This document shows positions 45,452 through 53,935 of a DNA stretch of 64,000 nucleotides, one piece after another. The stretch is from NCBI RefSeq assembly GCF_001507335.1, contig NZ_LMAH01000001.1, positions 434,001-498,000 on the forward strand. Reading direction: 5' to 3'. Numbering within the stretch: the first letter of the stretch is position 1; each line of letters opens with the position of its first letter. The notes beneath the pieces are model-generated. The model was not told the origin of the DNA. It did no database searches and saw only the letters and a program-made list of their open reading frames with translations. Origin of the DNA: Chryseobacterium sp. JAH (GTDB taxonomy: Bacteria; Bacteroidota; Bacteroidia; Flavobacteriales; Weeksellaceae). The position numbers and the translations under genes were made by a program.

Positions 45452-46223
45452 ATGTTTAACCCAACAAGAAGAAATAGAAATATAGGCACCGAAAATCAGG
45501 GTGTTGGTCAAAACAATAGACTCCAAATCTCAATACCATATGGAACACTGAAATCTTTTTACGAAAGAATTGAAAAATATCAGACAGAGATTAGAAACAT
45601 CAATGGTCATGATTTTTTATTTATTATTGAAGAGACTCGTGAGAACTGTCTTCATTCCTGCTCCGTAAATGATTTAGTGAAAATCATTCAACATATCCCA
45701 GAAGCTGATTATGGGGATATGAGATTTATTATTCTTCGCCAGCCCAAGAGAAAAGAAGAAATAATTTCTCAGGTTTGGGGAAGAATAATCTACAGTTTTG
45801 AATTTGAAAACGAATCTTATCCAGCAATAATATTAGATTAGATTCGATTGATTTAAATAAAAAATAATTTTGTCTAAAATACAAACTGTTGATGATCAGA
45901 AAGAATTTTTAAGATTGAAAGAAGATGGTCATATTTTTACCGAAAGTAAAAGAGATTTTGTTTCTGAACTAAAGCCACAGTCTTCAAGAAATACACAACT
46001 GTATAGAACTTTATTGCATGAATTTGGACATTATGTTCATTATTTAAATGTTGTGCTCAGGACCGAACAGAATGAAGAAGATTATGATTCTTATGAAAAA
46101 AGAAATGATTATTACTTTAGTTTACCAAAAGTCGAAAAAGAAAAATTTGCTCATCAGTATGCAAATAAGCTGAAAAAAAAATTAATCGATCATAAAATTA
46201 TTCCTTTTGAACGCATTGATTAA
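45452..46223 (+). pseudogene. HExxH metallopeptidase-like gene split by two lesions
   Basis: Two open frames, 45452-45841 (129 aa, with WGRIIYSFEFE) and about 45870-46223 (no ATG), read as the two halves of one protein: the second has LLHEFGHYVHY (zinc-binding HExxH) and a Lys-rich end. Removing a 5-base tandem copy (TAGAT, 45838-45842) and adding one A to the A6 run at 45859-45864 joins them in one 255-residue frame (ILDSIDLNKKIILSKIQ over the joint). I recall a Bacteroidota family with just this order. The last bases overlap the convergent lrp-like gene. Confidence 0.6.
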
Positions 46224-46681
46224 ATACTCAATCCATGCGTATTCTTCACCTCTGCCATCACAAAAGTGCTGTGCGTGCTTCCGATAGAATCTACTGATCC
46301 CAGTTTATTGAAAACAAAATCCTGATAATGTTTCATATCGCGCACCTGAACTTTCAGCAGGAAATCAAAATCGCCTGAGATGTTGTAGCATTCGGCAACT
46401 TCATCAATCTTTAAAATATCTTCCACAAACTGATTTCCTACCGAACGGTCATGAATTTTCAGTTTGATCTGACAGAAAACAGTAAAACCACGGTTCAGTT
46501 TTTCAGCTTCCAGAACCGCTGCGTAATGTTTGATAAATCCGTCCTGTTCGAGTCTTTTTACTCTCTCAAAAACTGGCGATGTCGAGAGATTTACTTCGGC
46601 TGCAAGTTCTTTGACGGTCAGTTTTGCGTTTTTTTGAAGGATTCTCAAGAGCTGAATATCCTTTTCGTCTAATCTTTCCAC
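46220..46681 (-). CDS. Lrp/AsnC-family transcription regulator
   Basis: 153 residues from GTG 46681 (ERLDEKDIQLLRILQ). The N-terminal winged helix is LTVKELAAEVNLSTSPVFERVKRLEQDGFI, and the C-terminal RAM effector domain runs from about 65. Lrp-type regulators respond to amino acids. It faces metE across the cobalamin riboswitch, so amino-acid metabolism is a likely target, perhaps methionine. It overlaps the broken metallopeptidase gene by 4 bases. Confidence 0.9.
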   Translation of the reverse strand: MERLDEKDIQLLRILQKNAKLTVKELAAEVNLSTSPVFERVKRLEQDGFIKHYAAVLEAEKLNRGFTVFCQIKLKIHDRSVGNQFVEDILKIDEVAECYNISGDFDFLLKVQVRDMKHYQDFVFNKLGSVDSIGSTHSTFVMAEVKNTHGLSI

Positions 46682-46847
46682 GGAATAATATTCTTTTTAA
46701 AACTATAATTTTCAAATGTAAAGAATATTAATCTGATTCAAATAAATAAAACCAAACAACATCCTTTATTTTTCAATTTAAACCAATCAATTCACTTAAA
46801 TATTATCTTTACCAAAGAAATTGTTCTTTCACATACTTCATCAAACG

Positions 46848-47013
46848 GAAAGGTTTTATGTAAAATAAATGAAAAGGGAATCGTGTGAAAATCACGAGCT
46901 GTCGCGCAACTGTAAGTAATATTCCAAAAGTTTTTGTCCAAGAATATCCACTGTGAAAACGGGAAGGATGACAGAAGCTGTTACAAGTCAGGAGACCTGC
47001 CTCTACCGGATGA
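46848..47013 (+). ncRNA. cobalamin riboswitch
   Basis: The aptamer shows GGTTTTATGTA, AAAAGGGAATCGTGTGAAA, GCTGTCGCGCAACTGTAAG, CCACTGTGAAAACGGGAAGG and the B12 box AAGTCAGGAGACCTGCC (46985-47001). It is 68 bases before metE on the same strand. A further hairpin (AATGCTTTT/AAAAGTATT, 47015-47038) lies between aptamer and start codon and may form the expression platform. The region 46682-46847 shows nothing else clear. Confidence 0.93.
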
Positions 47014-47080
47014 AAATGCTTTTTTACAGAAAAGTATTGTGAAGTTTTAAAATCATTGTTTAATTTAAAATTTTTAAGAA

Positions 47081-49405
47081 ATGCAAACGCACATTCTTGG
47101 CTATCCGCGTATTGGTAGCAACAGAGAACTCAAAAAAGCCTGCGAGCAGTATTGGTCGGGCAAAATTGTTTTAGACAAATTACTGGAAGTCGGAAAAACC
47201 ATTACTCAAAACAATTGGAAATTACAGCAGGATGCAGGAATAGACTGGATTCCCTGCAACGATTTTTCTTATTACGATCAGGTTTTGGATATGACTCTTA
47301 CGGTGGGAGCGATTCCTGAGCGTTATCAGGAAATCGCTTTCAAAAAATCTGAAACTGATCTGTATTTTGCGATGGCAAGAGGTTTTCAGAAAGAAGGTTT
47401 GGATATTACGGCAATGGAAATGACCAAATGGTTTGACACCAATTATCACTACATCGTTCCCGAATTTCAGAAAAATCAGGAATTCAAATTATTCTCCAAC
47501 AAAATTGTTCAGGAATTCATCAGTGCCAAACAGGCTGGAATCAATGCAAAGCCCGTAATCATCGGTTTATTGACGTATTTATTATTGGGTAAAGAAAAAG
47601 AAGAAGGTTTCGATAAATTAGATCTAGCACAGAATTTATTGCCGGTTTATATCCAGATTTTAAAAGAACTGGAAAATCATGGTGCGGAATATATTCACTT
47701 TGATGAGCCTTTTTTAGCTTTAGATTTAAATGAAAAAGCCAAGGAGACCTATCAGTTGATCTATGCTGAAATCAGAAAACAATTCCCTAATCTGAAATTT
47801 ATCGTGACAACTTACTTTGAAGGTTTAAAAGACAATCTTTCATTGGCGACTTCCCTCCCGATCGATGTTCTGCATATTGATCTGGTTCGTTCGCCTGAAC
47901 AGTTGGATAAAGTTTTAACTACAATTCCAAATACTTTAAGTCTTTCGCTGGGAATTGTTGACGGAAGAAATATCTGGAAAAATGATTTCACACGATCTTT
48001 AAATTTTATTAAAAAAGCAGTTGAGAAAATCGGCTCGGACAGAGTTTTTATTGCACCTTCCTGTTCATTGCTCCACTCTCCTTTCGATTTGGATTCAGAG
48101 AAAAATGAATATATTCTTTCTCCTGAGATTAAACAGTGGATGGCTTTCGCAAAACAGAAAGTTTATGAAATTGTAAATTTGAAAAAATTAGCATCAGAAA
48201 ATCCGGACTACAATACTTTACAGGAATTAGCCGAAAATAAAAAAGCAATTGAAAACCGTAAAACATCTTCATTAATTCACAATCAGGACGTGAAAAACCG
48301 TATAGATGTGACGACAGAGGAAGATGCGCAGAGAAATTCCCCCTTCAATGTAAGAAAAGAAACTCAGCAGAAAGTATTGCAGCTTCCATTATTTCCAACG
48401 ACGACTATTGGTTCGTTTCCGCAGACTAAAGAAGTGAGAACGTGGCGTTCAAAATTTAAAAAAGGAGAATTAAATGCCGAACAATACGATACTTTACTGA
48501 AACAGGAGACAGAAAGAACAATCCGTTGGCAGGAAGAAATCGGGATCGATGTGTTGGTTCACGGAGAGTTTGAGCGTAACGATATGGTGGAATATTTCGG
48601 CGAACAGCTGGCCGGATTTGCCTTTACCCAAAACGGCTGGGTTCAGAGCTACGGAAGCCGTTGCGTGAAACCTCCCGTTATTTTCGGAGATGTTCACAGA
48701 CCGAATCCGATGACGGTGTATTGGTCAGAATACGCTCAGTCTTTGACTCAAAAATGGGTCAAAGGAATGTTGACGGGACCTGTAACGATTCTTCAGTGGT
48801 CATTTGTGCGCGATGATCAGCCGCGTTCGTTAACCTGTAAACAGATTGCTTTGGCGATTCGTGATGAAGTGAATGATTTGGAAAAAGCAGGAATCAGAAT
48901 TATTCAGATTGATGAACCTGCAATTCGTGAAGGTCTTCCGTTGAGAACATCAGACTGGCAGATTTATCTGAAATGGGCGGTTGAAGCTTTCAGAATTTCG
49001 GCAAGCGGTGTAGAAGATGCCACGCAGATTCATACCCACATGTGTTATTCAGAATTCAATGACATCATCCAGAATATCGCCGATATGGATGCCGATGTCA
49101 TTACAATTGAATGCTCCAGAAGTCAGATGGAACTGCTGAATGCTTTTGCAGATTTTAAATATCCGAATGAGATTGGTCCTGGAGTGTATGATATTCATTC
49201 GCCGAGAGTTCCGTCAAAAGAGGAAATGGTAGAATTGCTGAAAAAAGCACAAGCCGTAATTCCTGCACAGCAACTTTGGGTAAATCCTGACTGTGGTTTG
49301 AAAACCCGTCATTGGGATGAAACGGAAAAAGCGCTGATTGCAATGGTAGAGGCTTCAAGAGAAGCATCTGAAGCTTTTGAAAAAGAAAGAAATTTAGTTC
49401 AGTAA
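47081..49405 (+). CDS. metE: cobalamin-independent methionine synthase
   Basis: 774 residues, full length. N-terminal domain starts QTHILGYPRIGSNRELKKA. The C-terminal catalytic domain has the zinc ligands His653 and Cys655 (HMCYSEF), Glu677 (IECSRS) and Cys738 (NPDCGLKTR). It methylates homocysteine from 5-methyltetrahydropteroyl-polyglutamate. It follows a cobalamin riboswitch, so it would be turned off when B12 is present, implying a B12-dependent MetH elsewhere. Confidence 0.97.
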   Translation: MQTHILGYPRIGSNRELKKACEQYWSGKIVLDKLLEVGKTITQNNWKLQQDAGIDWIPCNDFSYYDQVLDMTLTVGAIPERYQEIAFKKSETDLYFAMARGFQKEGLDITAMEMTKWFDTNYHYIVPEFQKNQEFKLFSNKIVQEFISAKQAGINAKPVIIGLLTYLLLGKEKEEGFDKLDLAQNLLPVYIQILKELENHGAEYIHFDEPFLALDLNEKAKETYQLIYAEIRKQFPNLKFIVTTYFEGLKDNLSLATSLPIDVLHIDLVRSPEQLDKVLTTIPNTLSLSLGIVDGRNIWKNDFTRSLNFIKKAVEKIGSDRVFIAPSCSLLHSPFDLDSEKNEYILSPEIKQWMAFAKQKVYEIVNLKKLASENPDYNTLQELAENKKAIENRKTSSLIHNQDVKNRIDVTTEEDAQRNSPFNVRKETQQKVLQLPLFPTTTIGSFPQTKEVRTWRSKFKKGELNAEQYDTLLKQETERTIRWQEEIGIDVLVHGEFERNDMVEYFGEQLAGFAFTQNGWVQSYGSRCVKPPVIFGDVHRPNPMTVYWSEYAQSLTQKWVKGMLTGPVTILQWSFVRDDQPRSLTCKQIALAIRDEVNDLEKAGIRIIQIDEPAIREGLPLRTSDWQIYLKWAVEAFRISASGVEDATQIHTHMCYSEFNDIIQNIADMDADVITIECSRSQMELLNAFADFKYPNEIGPGVYDIHSPRVPSKEEMVELLKKAQAVIPAQQLWVNPDCGLKTRHWDETEKALIAMVEASREASEAFEKERNLVQ

Positions 49406-49410
49406 ATTAT

Positions 49411-49444
49411 AAAGGCAGGAGTTGTGAAACTCCTGCCTTTTTTA
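49411..49444 (+). terminator. intrinsic terminator after metE
   Basis: AAAGGCAGGAGTT and AACTCCTGCCTTT pair around a four-base loop, then T6. Confidence 0.85.
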
Positions 49445-49456
49445 ATCTATAAAAGA

Positions 49457-50458
49457 TTATTTCATGTTAATCACCACTTTTCCTTTTGCACGGCCACTTT
49501 CTACGTATTTTACAGCTTCATTGGTATTTTCAAACGGAAATACTTGGTCGATGACAGGTTTTATCTTTCCTGCTTCTATCAGTTTTGTAATATCTGCCAA
49601 CTGTCTTCCATTACCTTTCATAAAGAGAAAAGAATAGTTGACATTTTTTTTCTCTGCAATTTTTCTGATTTTACTGCTCAGCAGTTTTATCGCAAATTTT
49701 ACGTACCAGGGAAGATTAAATTCTTTTGCAAAGACAGGTGTTGGCGGACCGGAAATGGAAATTATTTTACCGTTCGGTTTTACAACATCAAACGATTTCT
49801 CAAGTGTTTTGGGATCCTGACTGTTTAAAACCAAATCGTAACCGCTCAACAGATCTTCGAAATTCTGTTTTTTATAATCAATAAGAACATCGGCACCAAG
49901 ATCTTTTAGAAATTCAAAACTTTTTTCACTGGCTGTGGTTGCTACCGTCGCACCCAGATGTTTTGCCAACTGAATGGCGAAGGTTCCTACTCCACCCGAT
50001 CCGGCCTGTATAAAAACTTTCTGACCTTTCTGAATATTGGCTTTTTCAACCAAAGCCTGCCAAGCCGTCAACCCAACCAAAGGAATGGAAGCCGCTTCCT
50101 CCATTGTCAGGTTTTTTGGTTTTAAAGCAACATCTTTTTTATCGATCGAAATAAATTCCGCAAAAGTTCCGATGTGAAAATCTGCAGGTCTGGCGTAAAT
50201 TTCATCACCCACATTAAAGCTTTTCACTTTTGAACCGACTTTTATGATGACGCCTGCGACATCGTGCCCCAAGATCAACGGTAATTTGTAAGGGACAATT
50301 AATTTGAACTCACCACTTTTTAATTTTGAGTCTAAAAGATTGACACTGGCAGCGTGAATCTCCACCAAAACTTCATTTTCTTTCAATACCGGTTCGGGAA
50401 CATCCACCAATTTCAGTTCACTGTCTTTTTTGTAACGGCTAATACTAAATGCTTTCAT
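49457..50458 (-). CDS. medium-chain NADP-dependent oxidoreductase (quinone reductase type)
   Basis: 333 residues. GroES-like half with PLILGHDVAGVI and GDEIYARPAD, then a Rossmann half with AGSGGVGTFAIQLAKHLGA. No structural zinc cysteine cluster, so it belongs to the zinc-free NADP quinone/enoyl reductases. It overlaps the SDR gene upstream by 14 bases, so they are one unit. Confidence 0.9.
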   Translation of the reverse strand: MKAFSISRYKKDSELKLVDVPEPVLKENEVLVEIHAASVNLLDSKLKSGEFKLIVPYKLPLILGHDVAGVIIKVGSKVKSFNVGDEIYARPADFHIGTFAEFISIDKKDVALKPKNLTMEEAASIPLVGLTAWQALVEKANIQKGQKVFIQAGSGGVGTFAIQLAKHLGATVATTASEKSFEFLKDLGADVLIDYKKQNFEDLLSGYDLVLNSQDPKTLEKSFDVVKPNGKIISISGPPTPVFAKEFNLPWYVKFAIKLLSSKIRKIAEKKNVNYSFLFMKGNGRQLADITKLIEAGKIKPVIDQVFPFENTNEAVKYVESGRAKGKVVINMK

Positions 50459-51233
50459 GTCTTGAGTTTTGTTTTAAAACTTGTTCCTGATTCTTTGGAT
50501 TGACCAACCCGAACGTTAATTTAGGAAAAAATCTGTTCAGATAATACACCAACTTCGCATCACCGATTCTGATGGTGAACTGATCTTTTTTTAATCCATT
50601 AATCAAACCTTTTACCAGTTCTTCAGTTGTGATTTTTTTGTCTTTTCTGGCAGCAGTCATTTCTGTATCAACGACCGGAGGAAGCAATTCAAATACTTTT
50701 ATTTTGCTGCTGTTTATTCGCAGATGTTCTCTGAGTGATTTTGTATAAAACGCCAAAGCGGTTTTGGATGCTGAATAGGTTGCTTCAACCAATGACGGAA
50801 CGTAACTCAGAATGGAAGCGGTATTGATAATCGCTGCTTCTTTTCTGGACTGAAGCATGTTCAGGAAAATATTATTCAGCCGGATGACGCCCAAATAATT
50901 GATTTCCATTTCGTAAGCTGCATTTTCTAGATGCCTTTCGTTGGGAACTCCTAAATTGATCGGAGCAGATCCCACACCAGCATTGTTATACAGAATATCA
51001 ATACCGCCAAGCTGAGACACTTTATCAAAAAGCTCCTGCGCATCTTGTGCCACCGAAACATCACTTTTGATCACCGTAAGATTGGGATACTGTCTTTTAG
51101 CCAAATCTAATCTCTGCTGATTCCGGCCTGTGATGATGACTTTAGCTCCGATTTCTGAAAACTGCTTTGCTGCTTCCAGACCAATGCCGGAAGCTCCGCC
51201 AGTAATTAAAATTGTTTTTCCTTTTAATTCCAT
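50445..51233 (-). CDS. short-chain dehydrogenase (SDR), DltE-like, copy 1
   Basis: 262 residues. TGGASGIG (nucleotide loop), NNAGVGSA, and YSASKTAL with the YxxxK pair. The end is hydrophobic-poor but retains the DltE-like tail (PVVDTEMTAARK). It precedes the MDR gene in one transcript. It is a paralogue of the SDR at 51367, separated from it by a long inverted repeat. Confidence 0.88.
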   Translation of the reverse strand: MELKGKTILITGGASGIGLEAAKQFSEIGAKVIITGRNQQRLDLAKRQYPNLTVIKSDVSVAQDAQELFDKVSQLGGIDILYNNAGVGSAPINLGVPNERHLENAAYEMEINYLGVIRLNNIFLNMLQSRKEAAIINTASILSYVPSLVEATYSASKTALAFYTKSLREHLRINSSKIKVFELLPPVVDTEMTAARKDKKITTEELVKGLINGLKKDQFTIRIGDAKLVYYLNRFFPKLTFGLVNPKNQEQVLKQNSRHESI

Positions 51234-51286
51234 GTTACAATATTTTCTAGGTGAAAAACTCCTTGTAAATAATTTAAATCATATTC

Positions 51287-51341
51287 AAATTTCATCAAAA
51301 TTAATTCCCCAACCCTGAAGGGTGTAATTTTGATGAAATTT
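51287..51341. repeat. 17-bp perfect inverted repeat with nested hairpin
   Basis: AAATTTCATCAAAATTA (51287-51303) and its exact complement (51325-51341) flank a loop with ACCCTGAAGGGT. It separates the two SDR genes. Each arm carries TAATTTTG on one strand, fitting the TAnnTTTG box, so it may be a regulatory site, terminator or promoter pair. Confidence 0.6.
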
Positions 51342-51366
51342 TCAAAAAAGAATTTTTCTCAGTAGA

Positions 51367-52071
51367 TTAAGCTAATTCTTTTGCAAAAAACAACTTAGAA
51401 TCACCTACCGGAACATCAAACTTATTTTTTGCAAGTGCCAAAAACAATTCGTCAGCAACTTCAGAAGGTGCAATTCCATTGGCGCCACCGATTTCAGCAG
51501 AGAAATCTGTATTAACTAAGGGGGGATACACCTCGTAAATCATAACATTTCCCTGCTCTTCGTAAGTTTGTCTTAATGCATGTGTGTAGCCATGTAAAGC
51601 TGCTTTAGATGCACTATAAGTAGGCAACATTTTATGGCTTCTAAATACAGCAATTGATGATATGTTGATTACCGCAGCTTCTGTTTTTTGAGCTAAATGA
51701 GGAAGTAAAAGTTCTGTAAAATGAATGACACTGAAATAATTGGTGTTCATTTCGATCGCTGCTTTTTCGTGTGCATTTTGGGTTTCGTTCAGCAAATAGG
51801 CAAATGCTGCACCTGCATTATTGATGATGATGTTGACTTCGGGATGATTGTTTTTTAAATCTTCTGCAATGCGTAATCTGTCTGCCTCATTTGAAAGATC
51901 GCCCTGAATTGCTACAGCACTGTCGAGTTCCCGTAAAGCATTCTGAAGACGTTCTTCATTTCTTCCGTTGATGATTATTCTGTTGCCTTCTGCATTCAGT
52001 TTTTTTGCTATGGCTAAACCGATTCCGGCACTTCCGCCGCTGATGAATACTGTATTTCCTGTTGTTTTCAT
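51367..52071 (-). CDS. short-chain dehydrogenase (SDR), DltE-like, copy 2
   Basis: 234 residues. SGGSAGIG (nucleotide loop), NNAGAAFA and YSASKAALHGYTHAL (YxxxK). Close in order to copy 1 (PPLVNTDFSAE), which suggests a tandem duplication. The C-terminus is shorter. Substrate unknown; likely reduces a carbonyl compound together with the reductase genes around. Confidence 0.88.
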   Translation of the reverse strand: MKTTGNTVFISGGSAGIGLAIAKKLNAEGNRIIINGRNEERLQNALRELDSAVAIQGDLSNEADRLRIAEDLKNNHPEVNIIINNAGAAFAYLLNETQNAHEKAAIEMNTNYFSVIHFTELLLPHLAQKTEAAVINISSIAVFRSHKMLPTYSASKAALHGYTHALRQTYEEQGNVMIYEVYPPLVNTDFSAEIGGANGIAPSEVADELFLALAKNKFDVPVGDSKLFFAKELA

Positions 52072-52119
52072 TTTTTTTGTTTTGTTTGAATGTTGTGTAT
52101 TGTGGTTATGGTAGGGTTT

Positions 52120-52185
52120 GCGAAAGGGATTGCAGCGGCATCCTTTTGTGAAACAAAAGATACAGCGGAAAGCCCGGCCGTTCGC
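52120..52185. repeat. structured repeat with paired CAGCGG motifs
   Basis: GCGAA (52120-52124) pairs with TTCGC (52181-52185); CTTTTGT (52143-52149) pairs with ACAAAAG (52153-52159) around GAA; the sequence CAGCGG occurs on both sides (52133 and 52163). It resembles an element I remember from many flavobacterial intergenic regions. It lies between SDR copy 2 and the OYE gene on the minus strand. Confidence 0.55.
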
Positions 52186-52195
52186 CCAAATTATT

Positions 52196-53287
52196 TTAGA
52201 TGTTCAGAGTCGGATAATCGGTGTAGCCTTTTTCGCCAGGCGTATAAAAAGTCGCCTGATCCGCTTGATTGAGCGGCGCATCGGTCTTGAAACGCTCTAC
52301 CAGATCGGGATTAGATATAAAAGGAGTTCCAAAAGAAACCAGATCTGCATCGCCATCCTGTAAAACTTTTGTTGCCGATTCTCTGTTAAAGCCTCTGTTG
52401 ATAATGATGGTTCCGTTGTAGATTTTACGGAAATGTTTTGCTACTTCCTGAATAGCATTTGAATTTCCTGAAACGTCTGTAAAAGGCTCTATCAAGTGTA
52501 AATATGCCAAATCGTAACCGTTGAGACGGTTGACGATGTAATTGTAAAGTTCAATGGTTTCGTCATCGACTAAGATTCCCATAATTCCGTTAAGCGAAGG
52601 ATTTAAACGTAGTCCAACCTTTTTTAGATCTGCAACTTCTTTGATGGCATCAATAATTTCAAAAAGAATTCTCGCTCTGTTTTCTACCGTACCACCGTAT
52701 TCATCGGTGCGGAGATTGGAATTTTTGCTGAAAAACTGCTGTAGAAGATAACCATTCGCCCCGTGAAGTTCTACTCCATCAAAACCAGCTTCAAAAGCAT
52801 TAAGTGCAGCCTGCTTGAAATCATTCACGGTCTGTTTGATATCTGCGGTAGTCATCGGTTGAGGCTCTTCGCTCGTCTGAAAACCTGTAGCCGTAAAAAT
52901 CTGTTGCTGAGGATTAACGTTTGACGGAGCCAAAGGCTTTTTACTGTTGTGCAAATCGGGATGAGAGTATGCGCCCGTGTGCCAAAGCTGTGCAAAAATT
53001 TTCCCTCCTTCCTGATGAACTGCTTCTGTACTCAATTTCCACCCTTCTATTTGTGCTGAACTGTATATTGCGGGAACATTGATAACACCAACTGCTTCCG
53101 GACTGATGAATGTACCCTCTGTAATAATCAAACCGGCGGAAGCTCTCTGTTGGTAGTACTTTGCTATAAGTTCGGTTGCTTTATTTTCTGGATTATCTGA
53201 ACGGCTTCTGGTCATTGGAGCCATCACGATACGGTTTTTCAGATCTAAGTTTTTACTCTTGTAAGCATCAAAAAGAATGTTTTCCAT
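52196..53287 (-). CDS. alkene reductase of the Old Yellow Enzyme family
   Basis: 363 residues. FMN TIM-barrel signatures are IVMAPMTRSRSDN (21-33), QLWHTGAYSHPD, HGANGYLLQQFFS (catalytic region), and DEYGGTVENRARI. It reduces activated C=C bonds such as alpha,beta-unsaturated carbonyls using NAD(P)H. Divergent from the HxlR regulator gene across a region with two operator-like sites, so it is probably induced by electrophiles. Confidence 0.92.
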   Translation of the reverse strand: MENILFDAYKSKNLDLKNRIVMAPMTRSRSDNPENKATELIAKYYQQRASAGLIITEGTFISPEAVGVINVPAIYSSAQIEGWKLSTEAVHQEGGKIFAQLWHTGAYSHPDLHNSKKPLAPSNVNPQQQIFTATGFQTSEEPQPMTTADIKQTVNDFKQAALNAFEAGFDGVELHGANGYLLQQFFSKNSNLRTDEYGGTVENRARILFEIIDAIKEVADLKKVGLRLNPSLNGIMGILVDDETIELYNYIVNRLNGYDLAYLHLIEPFTDVSGNSNAIQEVAKHFRKIYNGTIIINRGFNRESATKVLQDGDADLVSFGTPFISNPDLVERFKTDAPLNQADQATFYTPGEKGYTDYPTLNI

Positions 53288-53316
53288 TGTATTTTAAATT
53301 TAATTCGGTAAATTTG

Positions 53317-53364
53317 CTTGCGTTTTGCAAGTACAAATCTATAAAATTACTTTCAAAACGCAAG
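53317..53364. promoter_or_regulatory. OYE promoter with two HxlR-type operator sites
   Basis: Site 1 is CTTGC-GTTTT-GCAAG (53317-53331), a perfect inverted repeat. Site 2 is CTTTC-AAAAC-GCAAG (53350-53364), one mismatch. Their centres are 33 bp apart. The 17-base outer arms (53317-53333, 53348-53364) also are inverted copies. Within lies, on the minus strand, TTG (53363-53361), 19 bases, TAGATTTG (53341-53334): the OYE promoter. Confidence 0.7.
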
Positions 53365-53395
53365 TGTTTTTATTTCATTATTTAAAAATAATTTT

Positions 53396-53824
53396 ATGCC
53401 GAGTTCAAAAAAGAGATCAGATTGCCCCATCAGCAGCTCATTAGACGTATGGGGAGACAAATGGTCATTGCTCATTGTAAGAGATCTGATGTTTAAAAAA
53501 CAGAGTACGTACGGAGAATTTCTAAAATCTGACGAGAAAATAGCGACTAATATTCTGGCTTCACGTCTTTTAATGCTTGAGGAAAACGGAATCATCAGCA
53601 AGCAGGATCACCCTGACAGTAAGGCAAAAGTATTATATAAGCTGACCGAAAAAGGCATCAATCTGCTTCCTTTGCTGATAGAAATTAATCTTTGGGCGGA
53701 AAAATATTCTGAAATTCCTGAAAGTCAGCAGGTGATCTTGAATGAGGTGAAGAAGGATAAAGTTGGTTTCATAGAGGAGAAAATTGGGGAGATGATGAAG
53801 GATGTTTTGCGAATTTCAATGTAA
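53396..53824 (+). CDS. HxlR-family transcription regulator
   Basis: 142 residues. The winged helix is LDVWGDKWSLLIVRDLMF, followed by NILASRLLMLEENGII. A cysteine (Cys10, SDCPIS) near the N-terminus is where redox/electrophile-sensing members such as HypR and YodB carry their sensor. It faces the OYE gene, so it probably represses OYE and itself until an electrophile modifies Cys10. No clear own -7 box. Confidence 0.9.
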   Translation: MPSSKKRSDCPISSSLDVWGDKWSLLIVRDLMFKKQSTYGEFLKSDEKIATNILASRLLMLEENGIISKQDHPDSKAKVLYKLTEKGINLLPLLIEINLWAEKYSEIPESQQVILNEVKKDKVGFIEEKIGEMMKDVLRISM

Positions 53825-53902
53825 AATAAACTTTATCAGCAGAATTTTTAGTTCCAAATAAATTAATAATCAAAAACTTACGGTTTTTAAAATTAAAAAG
53901 CC

Positions 53903-53910
53903 TAATTTTG
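53903..53910 (+). promoter_or_regulatory. -7 box of the J-domain gene
   Basis: TAATTTTG fits TAnnTTTG; the following 13 bases (CACCCCGAAATAA) nearly copy those at the rpsF promoter (CACCTCGAAATAA). Start point near 53916, leader about 20 bases. Confidence 0.55.
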
Positions 53911-53935
53911 CACCCCGAAATAAGGATTGTACGTT

